7,052 bases of DNA. Source: Lachnospiraceae bacterium (GTDB lineage: Bacteria; Bacillota_A; Clostridia; Lachnospirales; Lachnospiraceae). The position numbers and the translations under genes were made by a program. The notes beneath the pieces were generated by a model. That model was not told the DNA's origin, made no database searches, and saw nothing but the letters and a program-made list of their open reading frames with translations. Below, piece after piece: positions 1-5,855 of the stretch. Position 1 is the first letter of the stretch. Each line of letters starts with the position of its first letter. The DNA lies in NCBI GenBank assembly GCA_016281675.1, contig JAEEJD010000076.1, positions 1 through 7,052 on the forward strand, written 5' to 3'.

Positions 1-729
1 AAGCGTATCGGCATCGTATTCCGCATGGCATGTCACGAAGAACTTCCTTGAATCCTCCGTCTTGACGATTGTCACTCCGGCCTCATCGGAATCAGCCATA
101 AGCTCGAGTTCCGGAACCGCCAGTATCTGTTCGGGTGTAACATAAATCTCCCTCGACTGCGGTGCATGGAACACATCATCGAATCCCCGAAACAGCGGCG
201 ATGTCGGTTTCAACACCTTATGTTCGTATATGCCCGAAAGCTTCTTGTCATAGAATTCGTGCTTGATGCCGTAGAAATAATAGAGCGCGGCGTATGCTCC
301 CCAGCACAGGTAATATGTACAGTGAACATGCTTCTCCGACCATTTCATTATCGCGCACAGCTCATCCCAGTATGCAACATCCTCGTATTTGACATGTTCG
401 AGCGGTGCCCCCGTGATGATCATTCCGTCAAACTTACGGTCACGCACTTTGTCAAACGTCGTATAGAAGCTGTCCAGATGCGTCGAATCCACATGTGTCG
501 GCGTGTAACTTGCCGTCTGAAGCAGTTCTATGTTGACCTGAAGCGGCGAATTGGAAAGCTTTCGCAGCAGCTGCGTTTCCGTCACTTCCTTTGTCGGCAT
601 AAGATTGAGGATGAGTACGTTAAGAGGACGGATGTCCTGGTGCATTGCCCTGTATTCCGTCATAACGAATATATTCTCATTCTCAAGTATGGCCTGTGCC
701 GGCAGCGAATCCTGTATCTTGATCGGCAT
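1..729 (-). CDS. metA: Homoserine O-acyltransferase MetA, probably acetyl-CoA-dependent (3' end cut by window)
   Basis: MetA acylates the hydroxyl of L-homoserine in the first committed step of methionine synthesis in the cytoplasm. The window holds the first 243 codons of a family usually about 300 residues long; the C-terminus lies beyond base 1. The protein starts MPIKIQDSLPAQAILENEN and aligns without gaps to E. coli MetA numbering: Lys47 after LNLMPT, the acyl-accepting Cys142 in LCWGAY, His235 and Glu237 in TCHAEYD. Residue 111 is Glu (TGAPLEHV). In characterised homologues Glu111 goes with acetyl-CoA and Gly111 with succinyl-CoA, so I infer an acetyltransferase despite the name often given to the family. 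The ATG is preceded by AAAGGAG (738-744), which overlaps the ligA stop codon. It is the last visible gene of a rluF-ligA-metA run. No riboswitch or T-box lies directly upstream. Confidence 0.95.
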   Translation of the reverse strand, partial: MPIKIQDSLPAQAILENENIFVMTEYRAMHQDIRPLNVLILNLMPTKEVTETQLLRKLSNSPLQVNIELLQTASYTPTHVDSTHLDSFYTTFDKVRDRKFDGMIITGAPLEHVKYEDVAYWDELCAIMKWSEKHVHCTYYLCWGAYAALYYFYGIKHEFYDKKLSGIYEHKVLKPTSPLFRGFDDVFHAPQSREIYVTPEQILAVPELELMADSDEAGVTIVKTEDSRKFFVTCHAEYDADTL

Positions 730-737
730 TATCGATA

Positions 738-744
738 CTCCTTT
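738..744 (-). promoter_or_regulatory. Shine-Dalgarno site of metA, overlapping the ligA stop codon
   Basis: On the minus strand AAAGGAG stands 8 bases before the metA ATG and shares two bases with the TAA stop codon of ligA. This fixes the metA start and suggests that both genes are read from one message. There is no room for a separate promoter in the 13-base gap, although one inside ligA cannot be excluded. Confidence 0.8.
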
Positions 745-2701
745 AAGCGTTTAGATACTCTTTTATAAAATCATCCTCGGAGATAATCCTGACCCCGAGT
801 TCTTTGGCTTTTTTGTTCTTTGACGAATTCGATGTTACATCGTTGTTGATAAGGCATGTCGTATTTCCGCTGACGGATCCCGCGACCTTGCCTCCTTTTG
901 CTTCTATTATATCCTTCAGTTCGTTCCGGCTCGAGTAGTTTTCAAGCGAACCCGTTATAACAAATGTCTTGCCCGAAAGCACCGAACCGTCTTCCGATAC
1001 ATCGGGCTTTTCAAGATTAACGCATTCGAGAAGATCGTCAAGCACACGCATGTTGTGTTCATCCGCGAAGAAATTTGCAATACTTCCCGCAATGACATCA
1101 CCTATTCCGTCTATCGCCGACAGTTCGGAAACGTCCGCATTTCTGATCCTGTCCGGATCGTGATCGAAGTGCCTGCACAGGACCTTTGCGTTCGACAGCC
1201 CGACATTCGGGATCCCAAGACTGTATATCACACGCACAAGTGTGGTGTTGCGGCTCTTTTCGATGCTTTCGGTCATGTTCTCGAATGACTTGGCACCGAA
1301 GCCGTCCATAGCACATATTTCTTCCCTGTATCTTCCAAGCTTGTAAATATCCGCAAATTCACGGATCATGCCTCTGGCGACAAGCTTCTCGAGAGTGGCC
1401 TCACTCATACCGTCGATCTGCATCGCATCACGGCTCACGAATAAGGTGAAGCTCTTGATCTTTTTGGCGCTGCAATCTTTATTCGTACACACCAGAGTTC
1501 TCGTGCCGTTATCGTTCATCACGGTCGTGGGACCGGCACACGCCGGACACTTATCCGGTATCTCAAGGTTGCCGCTTCTCGTCAGATTATCCGCAATCTG
1601 AGGAATGATCATATTTGCCTTATATACCGTGACGGTGTCTCCTATCCCGAGTCCTAGTGATTCTATGACGCTCAGGTTATGTACGCTTGCACGGGATACC
1701 GTTGTTCCTTCGAGTTCAACGGGTTCAAATACGGCAACGGGATTGATCAGTCCCGTACGTGACGGGCTCCACTCGATTTCCAGAAGCTTCGTTTCCCTTA
1801 CCTCGTCCGCCCATTTGAACGCTATCGAATCCCTGGGGAATTTGGCGGTACGCCCGAGCGATGCCGAATAAGCAAGATCGTTTAAAGTAAGAACAAGTCC
1901 GTCCGAAGGTATATCGTTATCTTCAATAGCGGATGCAAAATATGCGATCCTGTCGAGTATCGTATCCGGGTTGACAACGTAATACTCTACAACTTCAAAA
2001 CCCTGTTCTTTGAGAAAATCAAACTGCGCCGATCTTTTGTTGCAAAAATCAACTCCGTCGGCACCGACAAGATTAAAGGCAAAAAACCTTACATGCCTTT
2101 TGGCGGTGATCGCACTTGAAAGCTGCCTTACCGAACCCGAACAGAGATTTCTCGGATTCTTGTATTTGCCGTCCGCTTCCGGTATCGATTCGTTTATCTT
2201 CTCAAAATCCTTATAACCGATGACGGCCTCACCGCGAAGCACGAGTGTTCCCTTAAAAGGAATCGACGCCGGAAGATTGACAAACGTCCGGGCATTGGCG
2301 GTAATGACCTCGCCGATCTCTCCGTTTCCTCTTGTAACCGCTTTTGCAAGTTTTCCGTTTTCGTAAGTGAGTACAATTGTCAGCCCGTCAAGTTTCCATG
2401 AGAGAAGGGCTTCCTGCCCGTCAAGCCAGTCCCTTAATGCCTCCCTGTCCTTTGTCTTGTCAAGCGAGAGCATCGGAGATGCATGTCGCTCTTTCGGAAG
2501 TTCTGTCACCGATTCGTATCCTACCGACTGCGTCGGACTGTTTGCAAGAACGATACCGGTTTCACGCTCAAGCGACTCAAGTTCGTCGTAGAGTCTGTCA
2601 TATTCGAAATTGCTCATTACTTCCCGGTCTTCGGCATAGTAAGCCCGGGATGCATCATTTAGCAGAGCAACAAGTTCATGTATTCTTGCGGATCTGTCCA
2701 T
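743..2701 (-). CDS. ligA: NAD+-dependent DNA ligase LigA, divergent form
   Basis: LigA seals nicks in duplex DNA during replication and repair, using NAD+ to form an enzyme-AMP intermediate. The 652 residues (E. coli has 671) show the full domain order: NAD+-binding domain Ia (about 1-65), adenylation domain with the nucleophile Lys103 in KLDG and Glu158 in LRGEAV, NPRN and VRQL (Arg184, Arg192), motif V Lys296 in IAFKW, OB fold (about 310-380), zinc finger Cys385, Cys388, Cys405 and Cys410, helix-hairpin-helix region (about 427-560), and BRCT (about 571-650). Several usually conserved positions differ: Tyr22 and Asn31 in place of His23 and Asp32 of E. coli, RGNGEIGEVIT in place of RGDGxxGEDVT, LCSGS in place of AAAGS, and Thr272 in place of motif IV Lys290. 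I place the start at 2701 because AAAAGGAG lies 5 bases upstream. An in-frame ATG at 2773 would add 24 residues encoded wholly within rluF. The gene overlaps the end of rluF by 26 bases. It could be a second, specialised ligase or the sole ligase of a divergent lineage. Confidence 0.93.
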   Translation of the reverse strand: MDRSARIHELVALLNDASRAYYAEDREVMSNFEYDRLYDELESLERETGIVLANSPTQSVGYESVTELPKERHASPMLSLDKTKDREALRDWLDGQEALLSWKLDGLTIVLTYENGKLAKAVTRGNGEIGEVITANARTFVNLPASIPFKGTLVLRGEAVIGYKDFEKINESIPEADGKYKNPRNLCSGSVRQLSSAITAKRHVRFFAFNLVGADGVDFCNKRSAQFDFLKEQGFEVVEYYVVNPDTILDRIAYFASAIEDNDIPSDGLVLTLNDLAYSASLGRTAKFPRDSIAFKWADEVRETKLLEIEWSPSRTGLINPVAVFEPVELEGTTVSRASVHNLSVIESLGLGIGDTVTVYKANMIIPQIADNLTRSGNLEIPDKCPACAGPTTVMNDNGTRTLVCTNKDCSAKKIKSFTLFVSRDAMQIDGMSEATLEKLVARGMIREFADIYKLGRYREEICAMDGFGAKSFENMTESIEKSRNTTLVRVIYSLGIPNVGLSNAKVLCRHFDHDPDRIRNADVSELSAIDGIGDVIAGSIANFFADEHNMRVLDDLLECVNLEKPDVSEDGSVLSGKTFVITGSLENYSSRNELKDIIEAKGGKVAGSVSGNTTCLINNDVTSNSSKNKKAKELGVRIISEDDFIKEYLNA

Positions 2702-3404
2702 ATACTCTCCTTTTAAGCTCCGCCAGTTCGTCCTTTTCAAGTTCCCGAAATGAACCCGGCTCCATATCTCCAAGCTGGATATTCTCTATCCTTACGCGTT
2801 TTAAAAATCTTACGTGATAATCGAATGCACGGCACATCCTTCTGATCTGCCTGTTAAGTCCCTGTTTAAGTGTTATCGTAAACGTTACATCCGATATCTT
2901 CCTTATCGAACACCTCTTTGTCGTAACGTTAAGTTCCGGCAGGAAAACACCTTTTTCCATCGATGAGAGGAATTCATCAGTCAAAGGTTTGTTGACCCTG
3001 ACGAGATACTCCCGCTCATGATTGTTCGCCCCTCTCATCAGAAGCTGCATAAGGTCGCCGTCGTTTGAAAGCAGAAGAAGGCCTTCCGAATCCTTGTCGA
3101 GTCTCCCGCAGTATGTGACCCTCACGGGATAATCGATATAATCCATTATGTTGTTCTCTTCACGCCTCTCGGCCGTACATACGATACCGGTGGGTTTATA
3201 AAAAGCAAGGTACGCTTTTTGTTCGGGACCGTTTATCTTCTTTCCGGAAACGCTCACCGAATCGCCCGGCATGACCCTTGATCCGTTTGTGGCTGTCTCG
3301 CCGTTGATCAGTACCTTTCCGGCTTCCACGAGCTTATCCGCCTCGCGCCGGGAACATACTCCCGACTCGGCAAGATATTTGTTTATCCTTGTTCCTTCGT
3401 TCAT
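2676..3404 (-). CDS. rluF: 23S rRNA pseudouridine synthase of the RluF type
   Basis: This enzyme of the RsuA/RluB/RluE/RluF family converts a specific uridine to pseudouridine in rRNA; in E. coli RluF acts on 23S U2604 and on tRNA-Tyr. The 242 residues begin with an S4 RNA-binding domain (about 5-52, RINKYLAESGVCSRREAD). The catalytic domain has Asp103 in CGRLDKDSEGLLLLSNDGDL and the C-terminal signature GLNRQIRRMC (182-191). The stretch NNHEREYLVRVNKPLTDEF (127-145) resembles RluF more closely than RsuA or RluB, so I prefer that name; the exact target base is inferred. The ATG at 3404 has a GGGGA-type Shine-Dalgarno site 4-5 bases upstream. It heads the rluF-ligA-metA run and starts only 16 bases past the putative terminator of the preceding gene. 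Its 3' end contains the ligA ribosome-binding site and start codon. Confidence 0.9.
   Translation of the reverse strand: MNEGTRINKYLAESGVCSRREADKLVEAGKVLINGETATNGSRVMPGDSVSVSGKKINGPEQKAYLAFYKPTGIVCTAERREENNIMDYIDYPVRVTYCGRLDKDSEGLLLLSNDGDLMQLLMRGANNHEREYLVRVNKPLTDEFLSSMEKGVFLPELNVTTKRCSIRKISDVTFTITLKQGLNRQIRRMCRAFDYHVRFLKRVRIENIQLGDMEPGSFRELEKDELAELKRRVYGQIRKNT
2707..2714 (-). promoter_or_regulatory. Shine-Dalgarno site of ligA, inside the rluF coding sequence
   Basis: AAAAGGAG on the minus strand lies 5 bases before the ATG at 2701 and is encoded within the last dozen codons of rluF. It decides the ligA start against the longer in-frame alternative at 2773. Because ribosomes finishing rluF pass over it, translation of the two genes may be coupled; that is an inference. 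Confidence 0.75.
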
Positions 3405-3420
3405 ATCGTCCCCGACCTGA

Positions 3421-3455
3421 AACTAAAGCCCCATAAACCGATGTTTACGGGGCTT
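3421..3455 (-). terminator. Intrinsic terminator after the SH3b gene, close in front of rluF
   Basis: Arms AAGCCCCATAAAC (3426-3438) and GTTTACGGGGCTT (3443-3455) form a 13-bp stem around a 4-base loop. The single mismatch becomes a G-U wobble in minus-strand RNA. The minus-strand tail reads TTTAGTTT, an interrupted T-tract, so termination may be partial. In the plus direction no T-tract follows, so it serves the minus-strand SH3b gene, whose stop is 25 bases upstream. Only 16 bases separate it from the rluF start codon. Confidence 0.7.
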
Positions 3456-3479
3456 CGATCACATATTGCCGCATAACGT

Positions 3480-4682
3480 CTACTCAACATAATCAGCTTT
3501 AACGTATGCTTCCTCACCTTTGTATTTGATCTTGCACCATCCGCCTGAAAGTTCAATGAGTTCAAACTGCTCTCCTCTGTAGGCCGTTGAGATCTTCTCT
3601 CCGGTCTCGGATGCTGACTTACGAACATTGACGTTTTCCTTGACGGTGATCTTGTCACCGGGTTTAAGATTGGAGGCGGAGGCCGAACCTTCACTCTGGC
3701 CTTCTTCCGAAGAAGAACTCTCCTCAACGGGCTCTAAGAATTCACTCTTGATGTATGCCTCTTTACCGTTGTAATCGATCTTGCTCCAGCCGTTCTCCAT
3801 CTTCTCGTATCTTGTGTATACATCTCCGGCTTTTGTCTTTCCGATACTCTCGGAATCGGTGCTTGCCGATGCACGGATGTTAACGTTCTCACTCGTACAC
3901 TTGACCTGGCTGGCAGATGCTGCCTGTGCTTCGGCCTGTGCTGCTGCCTCGGCTTCCGCTGCGGCTTCAAGATCCTTCTGTTGCTTAGCCGTCAGGATCT
4001 CCTGGGCATCCTTGTTGATCTCATCTTTAAGCGAACTTGCGGCCTGCGCAAGTGCGGGATCCGATTCAAGTGCCGAATTGTAATCAAGTTCTATCTTGTT
4101 AATAAGTTCCGCAAAGTCCTTCTGAGCGACAAGTTCGAGGATATATGCCTCTTCGTCCGCCGTAAGGCTCTCGGAATTGATGTAAAGCGAACCGGAATCA
4201 TTCCTGCACACATACAGTGAGATGAGTGCCGGAAGCGGTGTCGTCTGTCCGTTTATAAGAAGGTCATATGTTGCGAGAAGGAAATATGAATTCTCCGCAG
4301 GCCCCTTCTTGGTATAAACATTATAGTCCGTATAATTGCCCACATACTTGGCCTGCGCCTCATAAAATGCCTTCATATCATCCGAAAGCGATGAAGACAG
4401 CGACGCCATCGTGACCGTATCACCCGTACTCATTGCACCGAGATATGAGGAAACAAGCGAATTGACATCCGCGTATGCGTTCTCCTCGTACTTATCCTTC
4501 GGAACCTCAACCGTAGTCTCAAGTTCGGGAATGGTAGATGCAGTATCCTCTTCACTGTCATCCTTATGGGAACTCCTGCTCCAAACAACGATGAGTACCA
4601 CAACAAGCGCTATGAACAAACCGCCGATGATGAAATAGCGGTAATTTCTCGATATATACTCCTTGAAACCTCTTCTAGCCAT
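3480..4682 (-). CDS. Membrane-anchored protein with two bacterial SH3 (SH3b) domains
   Basis: A predicted single-pass envelope protein of 400 residues. A short basic N-terminus (MARRGFKEYISRNYRY) leads into one hydrophobic segment (about 16-34, YFIIGGLFIALVVVLIVVW), with no lipobox or clear signal-peptidase site, so it is probably anchored with its C-terminus outside. An acidic linker follows. Residues about 70-200 form a mixed alpha/beta region that could be NTF2-like, but I do not recognise it firmly. An Ala/Glu/Gln-rich, probably helical stretch comes next (about 218-260). The first SH3b domain (about 260-317, VNIRASAS, GWSKIDYNGKEAYIKSEFL) and the second (about 345-400, VNVRKSAS, GWCKIKYKGEEAYVKADYV) flank a Ser/Glu-rich linker (319-340). 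SH3b domains often bind peptidoglycan; no catalytic domain is present, so a structural or sensing role at the wall is only inferred. The start at 4682 has AGAAGAGG 9 bases upstream. A longer reading frame back to 4847 runs through the tRNA and is rejected. The gene lies 47 bases after tRNA-Arg with no terminator between. Confidence 0.87.
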   Translation of the reverse strand: MARRGFKEYISRNYRYFIIGGLFIALVVVLIVVWSRSSHKDDSEEDTASTIPELETTVEVPKDKYEENAYADVNSLVSSYLGAMSTGDTVTMASLSSSLSDDMKAFYEAQAKYVGNYTDYNVYTKKGPAENSYFLLATYDLLINGQTTPLPALISLYVCRNDSGSLYINSESLTADEEAYILELVAQKDFAELINKIELDYNSALESDPALAQAASSLKDEINKDAQEILTAKQQKDLEAAAEAEAAAQAEAQAASASQVKCTSENVNIRASASTDSESIGKTKAGDVYTRYEKMENGWSKIDYNGKEAYIKSEFLEPVEESSSSEEGQSEGSASASNLKPGDKITVKENVNVRKSASETGEKISTAYRGEQFELIELSGGWCKIKYKGEEAYVKADYVE

Positions 4683-4729
4683 AAATACTAACCTCTTCTG
4701 TGTCTTGTAGAACTCCTGCAGACAGAGCA

Positions 4730-4802
4730 TGCACCCGAGAGGATTCGAACCCCCGACACGCGGCACCGGAAACCGCTGCTCTATCCACTGAGCTACGAGT
4801 GC
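4730..4802 (-). tRNA. tRNA-Arg, anticodon CCG
   Basis: The minus strand folds into a full 73-base cloverleaf. The acceptor stem is GCACTCG with CGGGTGC (one G-U pair), the D arm GCTC-AGTGGATA-GAGC, and the anticodon stem GCGGT with GCCGC around loop TTCCGGT, giving anticodon CCG for codon CGG. The variable loop is GTGTC and the T arm GGGGG-TTCGAAT-CCTCT, containing the usual GGTTCGAATCC. The discriminator is A73. The 3' CCA is not encoded (TGC follows A73), so it must be added after processing. A strong promoter and a leader hairpin lie upstream, and the SH3b gene follows without a terminator. Confidence 0.97.
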
Positions 4803-4804
4803 AT

Positions 4805-4842
4805 ATCGGGTAATTACGTGCGAGAGCACATAAATACCCGAT
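4805..4842 (-). repeat. Long imperfect hairpin in the tRNA-Arg leader
   Basis: Outer arms ATCGGGTA (4805-4812) and TACCCGAT (4835-4842) are perfect 8-bp complements. Inside are TTA/TAA and GTGC/GCAC pairs separated by single mismatches, closing on a 4-base loop (4822-4825), for 15 paired positions out of 17. It ends 2 bases before the tRNA 5' end. Neither strand shows a T-tract after the stem, so it does not look like an ordinary terminator. It lies downstream of the inferred start point and should be part of the precursor transcript. Confidence 0.75.
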
Positions 4843-4856
4843 TTCACACGTATTTT

Positions 4857-4885
4857 ACTATAACATAGGGCACCTAAAATATCAA
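4857..4885 (-). promoter_or_regulatory. Sigma-A-type promoter for tRNA-Arg (and probably the SH3b gene)
   Basis: On the minus strand TTGATA (4880-4885) is followed after exactly 17 bases by TATAGT (4857-4862), each 5 of 6 to consensus. Transcription would begin near 4850, giving a leader of roughly 48 bases before the tRNA. The -35 box lies inside the last codons of the DUF5688 gene, whose stop codon is in the spacer. Confidence 0.75.
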
Positions 4886-5761
4886 TACTTCATCATCCGC
4901 CGAGTACAGATACGCGTGATCCGAAAGTACGTCGTCAGGCCCCAACTGGGTTTCATTGACCTCCTTTATCATGCGGTTTATGTCAAAGTCACCATCCGTC
5001 GAGCTTTTTCCCACCAGTATAAGCTCATGGACCGAACTCGGTATTATATAATATTCGCCCCCGATCACCTTATAGAACTCCCTGAGTTTGTCCTTCATCG
5101 TAAGAACCGAGGCGCCGTTTACCATCTTCCGGTTTGTGGCGACATACATTGGAAATTCGTCCCTGTTGCGACACGAATCTGACATTTTGTTATTCCCCAT
5201 CGAGGAAAGGACGTCCATTATATGCCTTATAGTAAAACCGTCATGATCGTGCGTGTTCTTCTTTGCCGTATACAATACGGTATCGGGATCCACTCCCCAC
5301 ATCCGGCAGTGCTCGTTCCTGACCATTATGACACCGTTTCCGATCTTTTTGTCACTGATCCTCACATATGCCACTATGGCAAGATCAAGATACTCCTCAT
5401 AAGGGACCTCTTCGAGAAAATCACGATTCGACAGCCTGTTTATCAGCTTAATGAACAGCCTGTTCTTAACCGCCCAGAAATCTTCGAAAAAAGACATGTC
5501 GAGACTGACAGCAAGGTTATTTTCCCGATAAAGCTGCATAAGCCTGTCCCCGATCTCACATATGTCGGCACCGTTTAGGTAATCGGCATAATAGTTCTCC
5601 ATATAGATCGTCGGAGACGCATTGTATCCCGCCTTTGAAAAAGACAGTCCGCTAAGCTTTACCCCGTTGTTCTTTGTCGCACTGTGAATGCCTACTCTGA
5701 TCTCATCGGTTGATTCGTTTATATAATCACAGACAGCATCTAAGAATTCCGTATATTCCAT
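4874..5761 (-). CDS. DUF5688 family protein, function unknown
   Basis: A 295-residue protein with no hydrophobic segment or signal peptide, so probably cytoplasmic. I assign it to DUF5688, which I know mainly from Lachnospiraceae genomes, from its general pattern: GVKLSGLSFSKAGYNASPTIYME (about 33-55), YVATNRKMVNGASVL (206-220), GGEYYIIPSSVHELILV (234-250), and the C-terminal VNETQLGPDDVLSDHAYLYS (268-287). No known catalytic motif is visible and I do not propose a function. The ATG at 5761 has AAAAGGAG 6 bases upstream. The gene stands alone between the efp terminator and the tRNA-Arg promoter, which overlaps its 3' end. I see no clear promoter of its own in the 94-base gap, so it may rely on weak initiation or read-through from efp. 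An inverted repeat includes its start codon. DUF5688 membership is recalled and was not checked by search. Confidence 0.85.
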   Translation of the reverse strand: MEYTEFLDAVCDYINESTDEIRVGIHSATKNNGVKLSGLSFSKAGYNASPTIYMENYYADYLNGADICEIGDRLMQLYRENNLAVSLDMSFFEDFWAVKNRLFIKLINRLSNRDFLEEVPYEEYLDLAIVAYVRISDKKIGNGVIMVRNEHCRMWGVDPDTVLYTAKKNTHDHDGFTIRHIMDVLSSMGNNKMSDSCRNRDEFPMYVATNRKMVNGASVLTMKDKLREFYKVIGGEYYIIPSSVHELILVGKSSTDGDFDINRMIKEVNETQLGPDDVLSDHAYLYSADDEVLIF

Positions 5762-5815
5762 TTCCTTCTCCTTTTCTCATCTACGGCAGCGATGATCCGG
5801 AAACGGAAGGAAATG
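5759..5815 (-). repeat. 10-bp inverted repeat including the DUF5688 start codon
   Basis: CATTTCCTTC (5759-5768) and GAAGGAAATG (5806-5815) are exact reverse complements 37 bases apart. In minus-strand RNA the upstream arm could pair with the segment that ends in the AUG start codon, with the Shine-Dalgarno AAAAGGAG at the edge of the loop. A smaller 5-bp stem (5777-5781 with 5791-5795) nests inside. Whether the RNA starts far enough upstream to include the first arm is not known. Confidence 0.5.
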
Positions 5816-5819
5816 CAAT

Positions 5820-5843
5820 AAAAAAGGGCTGCCTGTGCAGCCC
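5820..5843 (-). terminator. Intrinsic terminator of efp
   Basis: GGGCTGC (5826-5832) and GCAGCCC (5837-5843) form a perfect 7-bp GC-rich stem with a 4-base loop, followed on the minus strand by six T residues (5820-5825). It lies 12 bases after the efp stop codon and is a textbook Rho-independent terminator. Confidence 0.92.
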
Positions 5844-5855
5844 CTGTGCTTTAAA

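Noticed and set aside
166..768. 200-codon open frame on the plus strand
   Set aside because: It is antisense to metA and the end of ligA, its protein resembles nothing I know, and metA is unmistakable residue by residue on the other strand.
761..770. Perfect palindrome TTTTATAAAA
   Set aside because: It lies within the last codons of ligA, is pure A/T and has no loop for a stable hairpin; most likely chance from the coding sequence.
2702..2773. Longer LigA start at 2773
   Set aside because: The extra 24 residues are encoded entirely within rluF and do not resemble LigA; the ATG at 2701 has AAAAGGAG at the right distance.
2377..2817. 146-codon plus-strand open frame across the ligA/rluF junction
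   Set aside because: It is antisense to two clear genes, with Ser/Arg-rich composition typical of a shadow frame and no ribosome-binding site that I can see.
4805..4842. Reading the tRNA leader hairpin as a terminator for the DUF5688 gene
   Set aside because: The minus strand continues ATGCACTCG after the stem with no T-tract, and a good promoter pointing the same way begins transcription just upstream.
4683..4847. N-terminal extension of the SH3b protein starting at 4847
   Set aside because: The extra 55 residues translate the tRNA-Arg gene (ALVAQWIEQRFPVPRVG is the familiar tRNA-derived peptide). The ATG at 4682 has its own ribosome-binding site, directly before a typical membrane-protein N-terminus.
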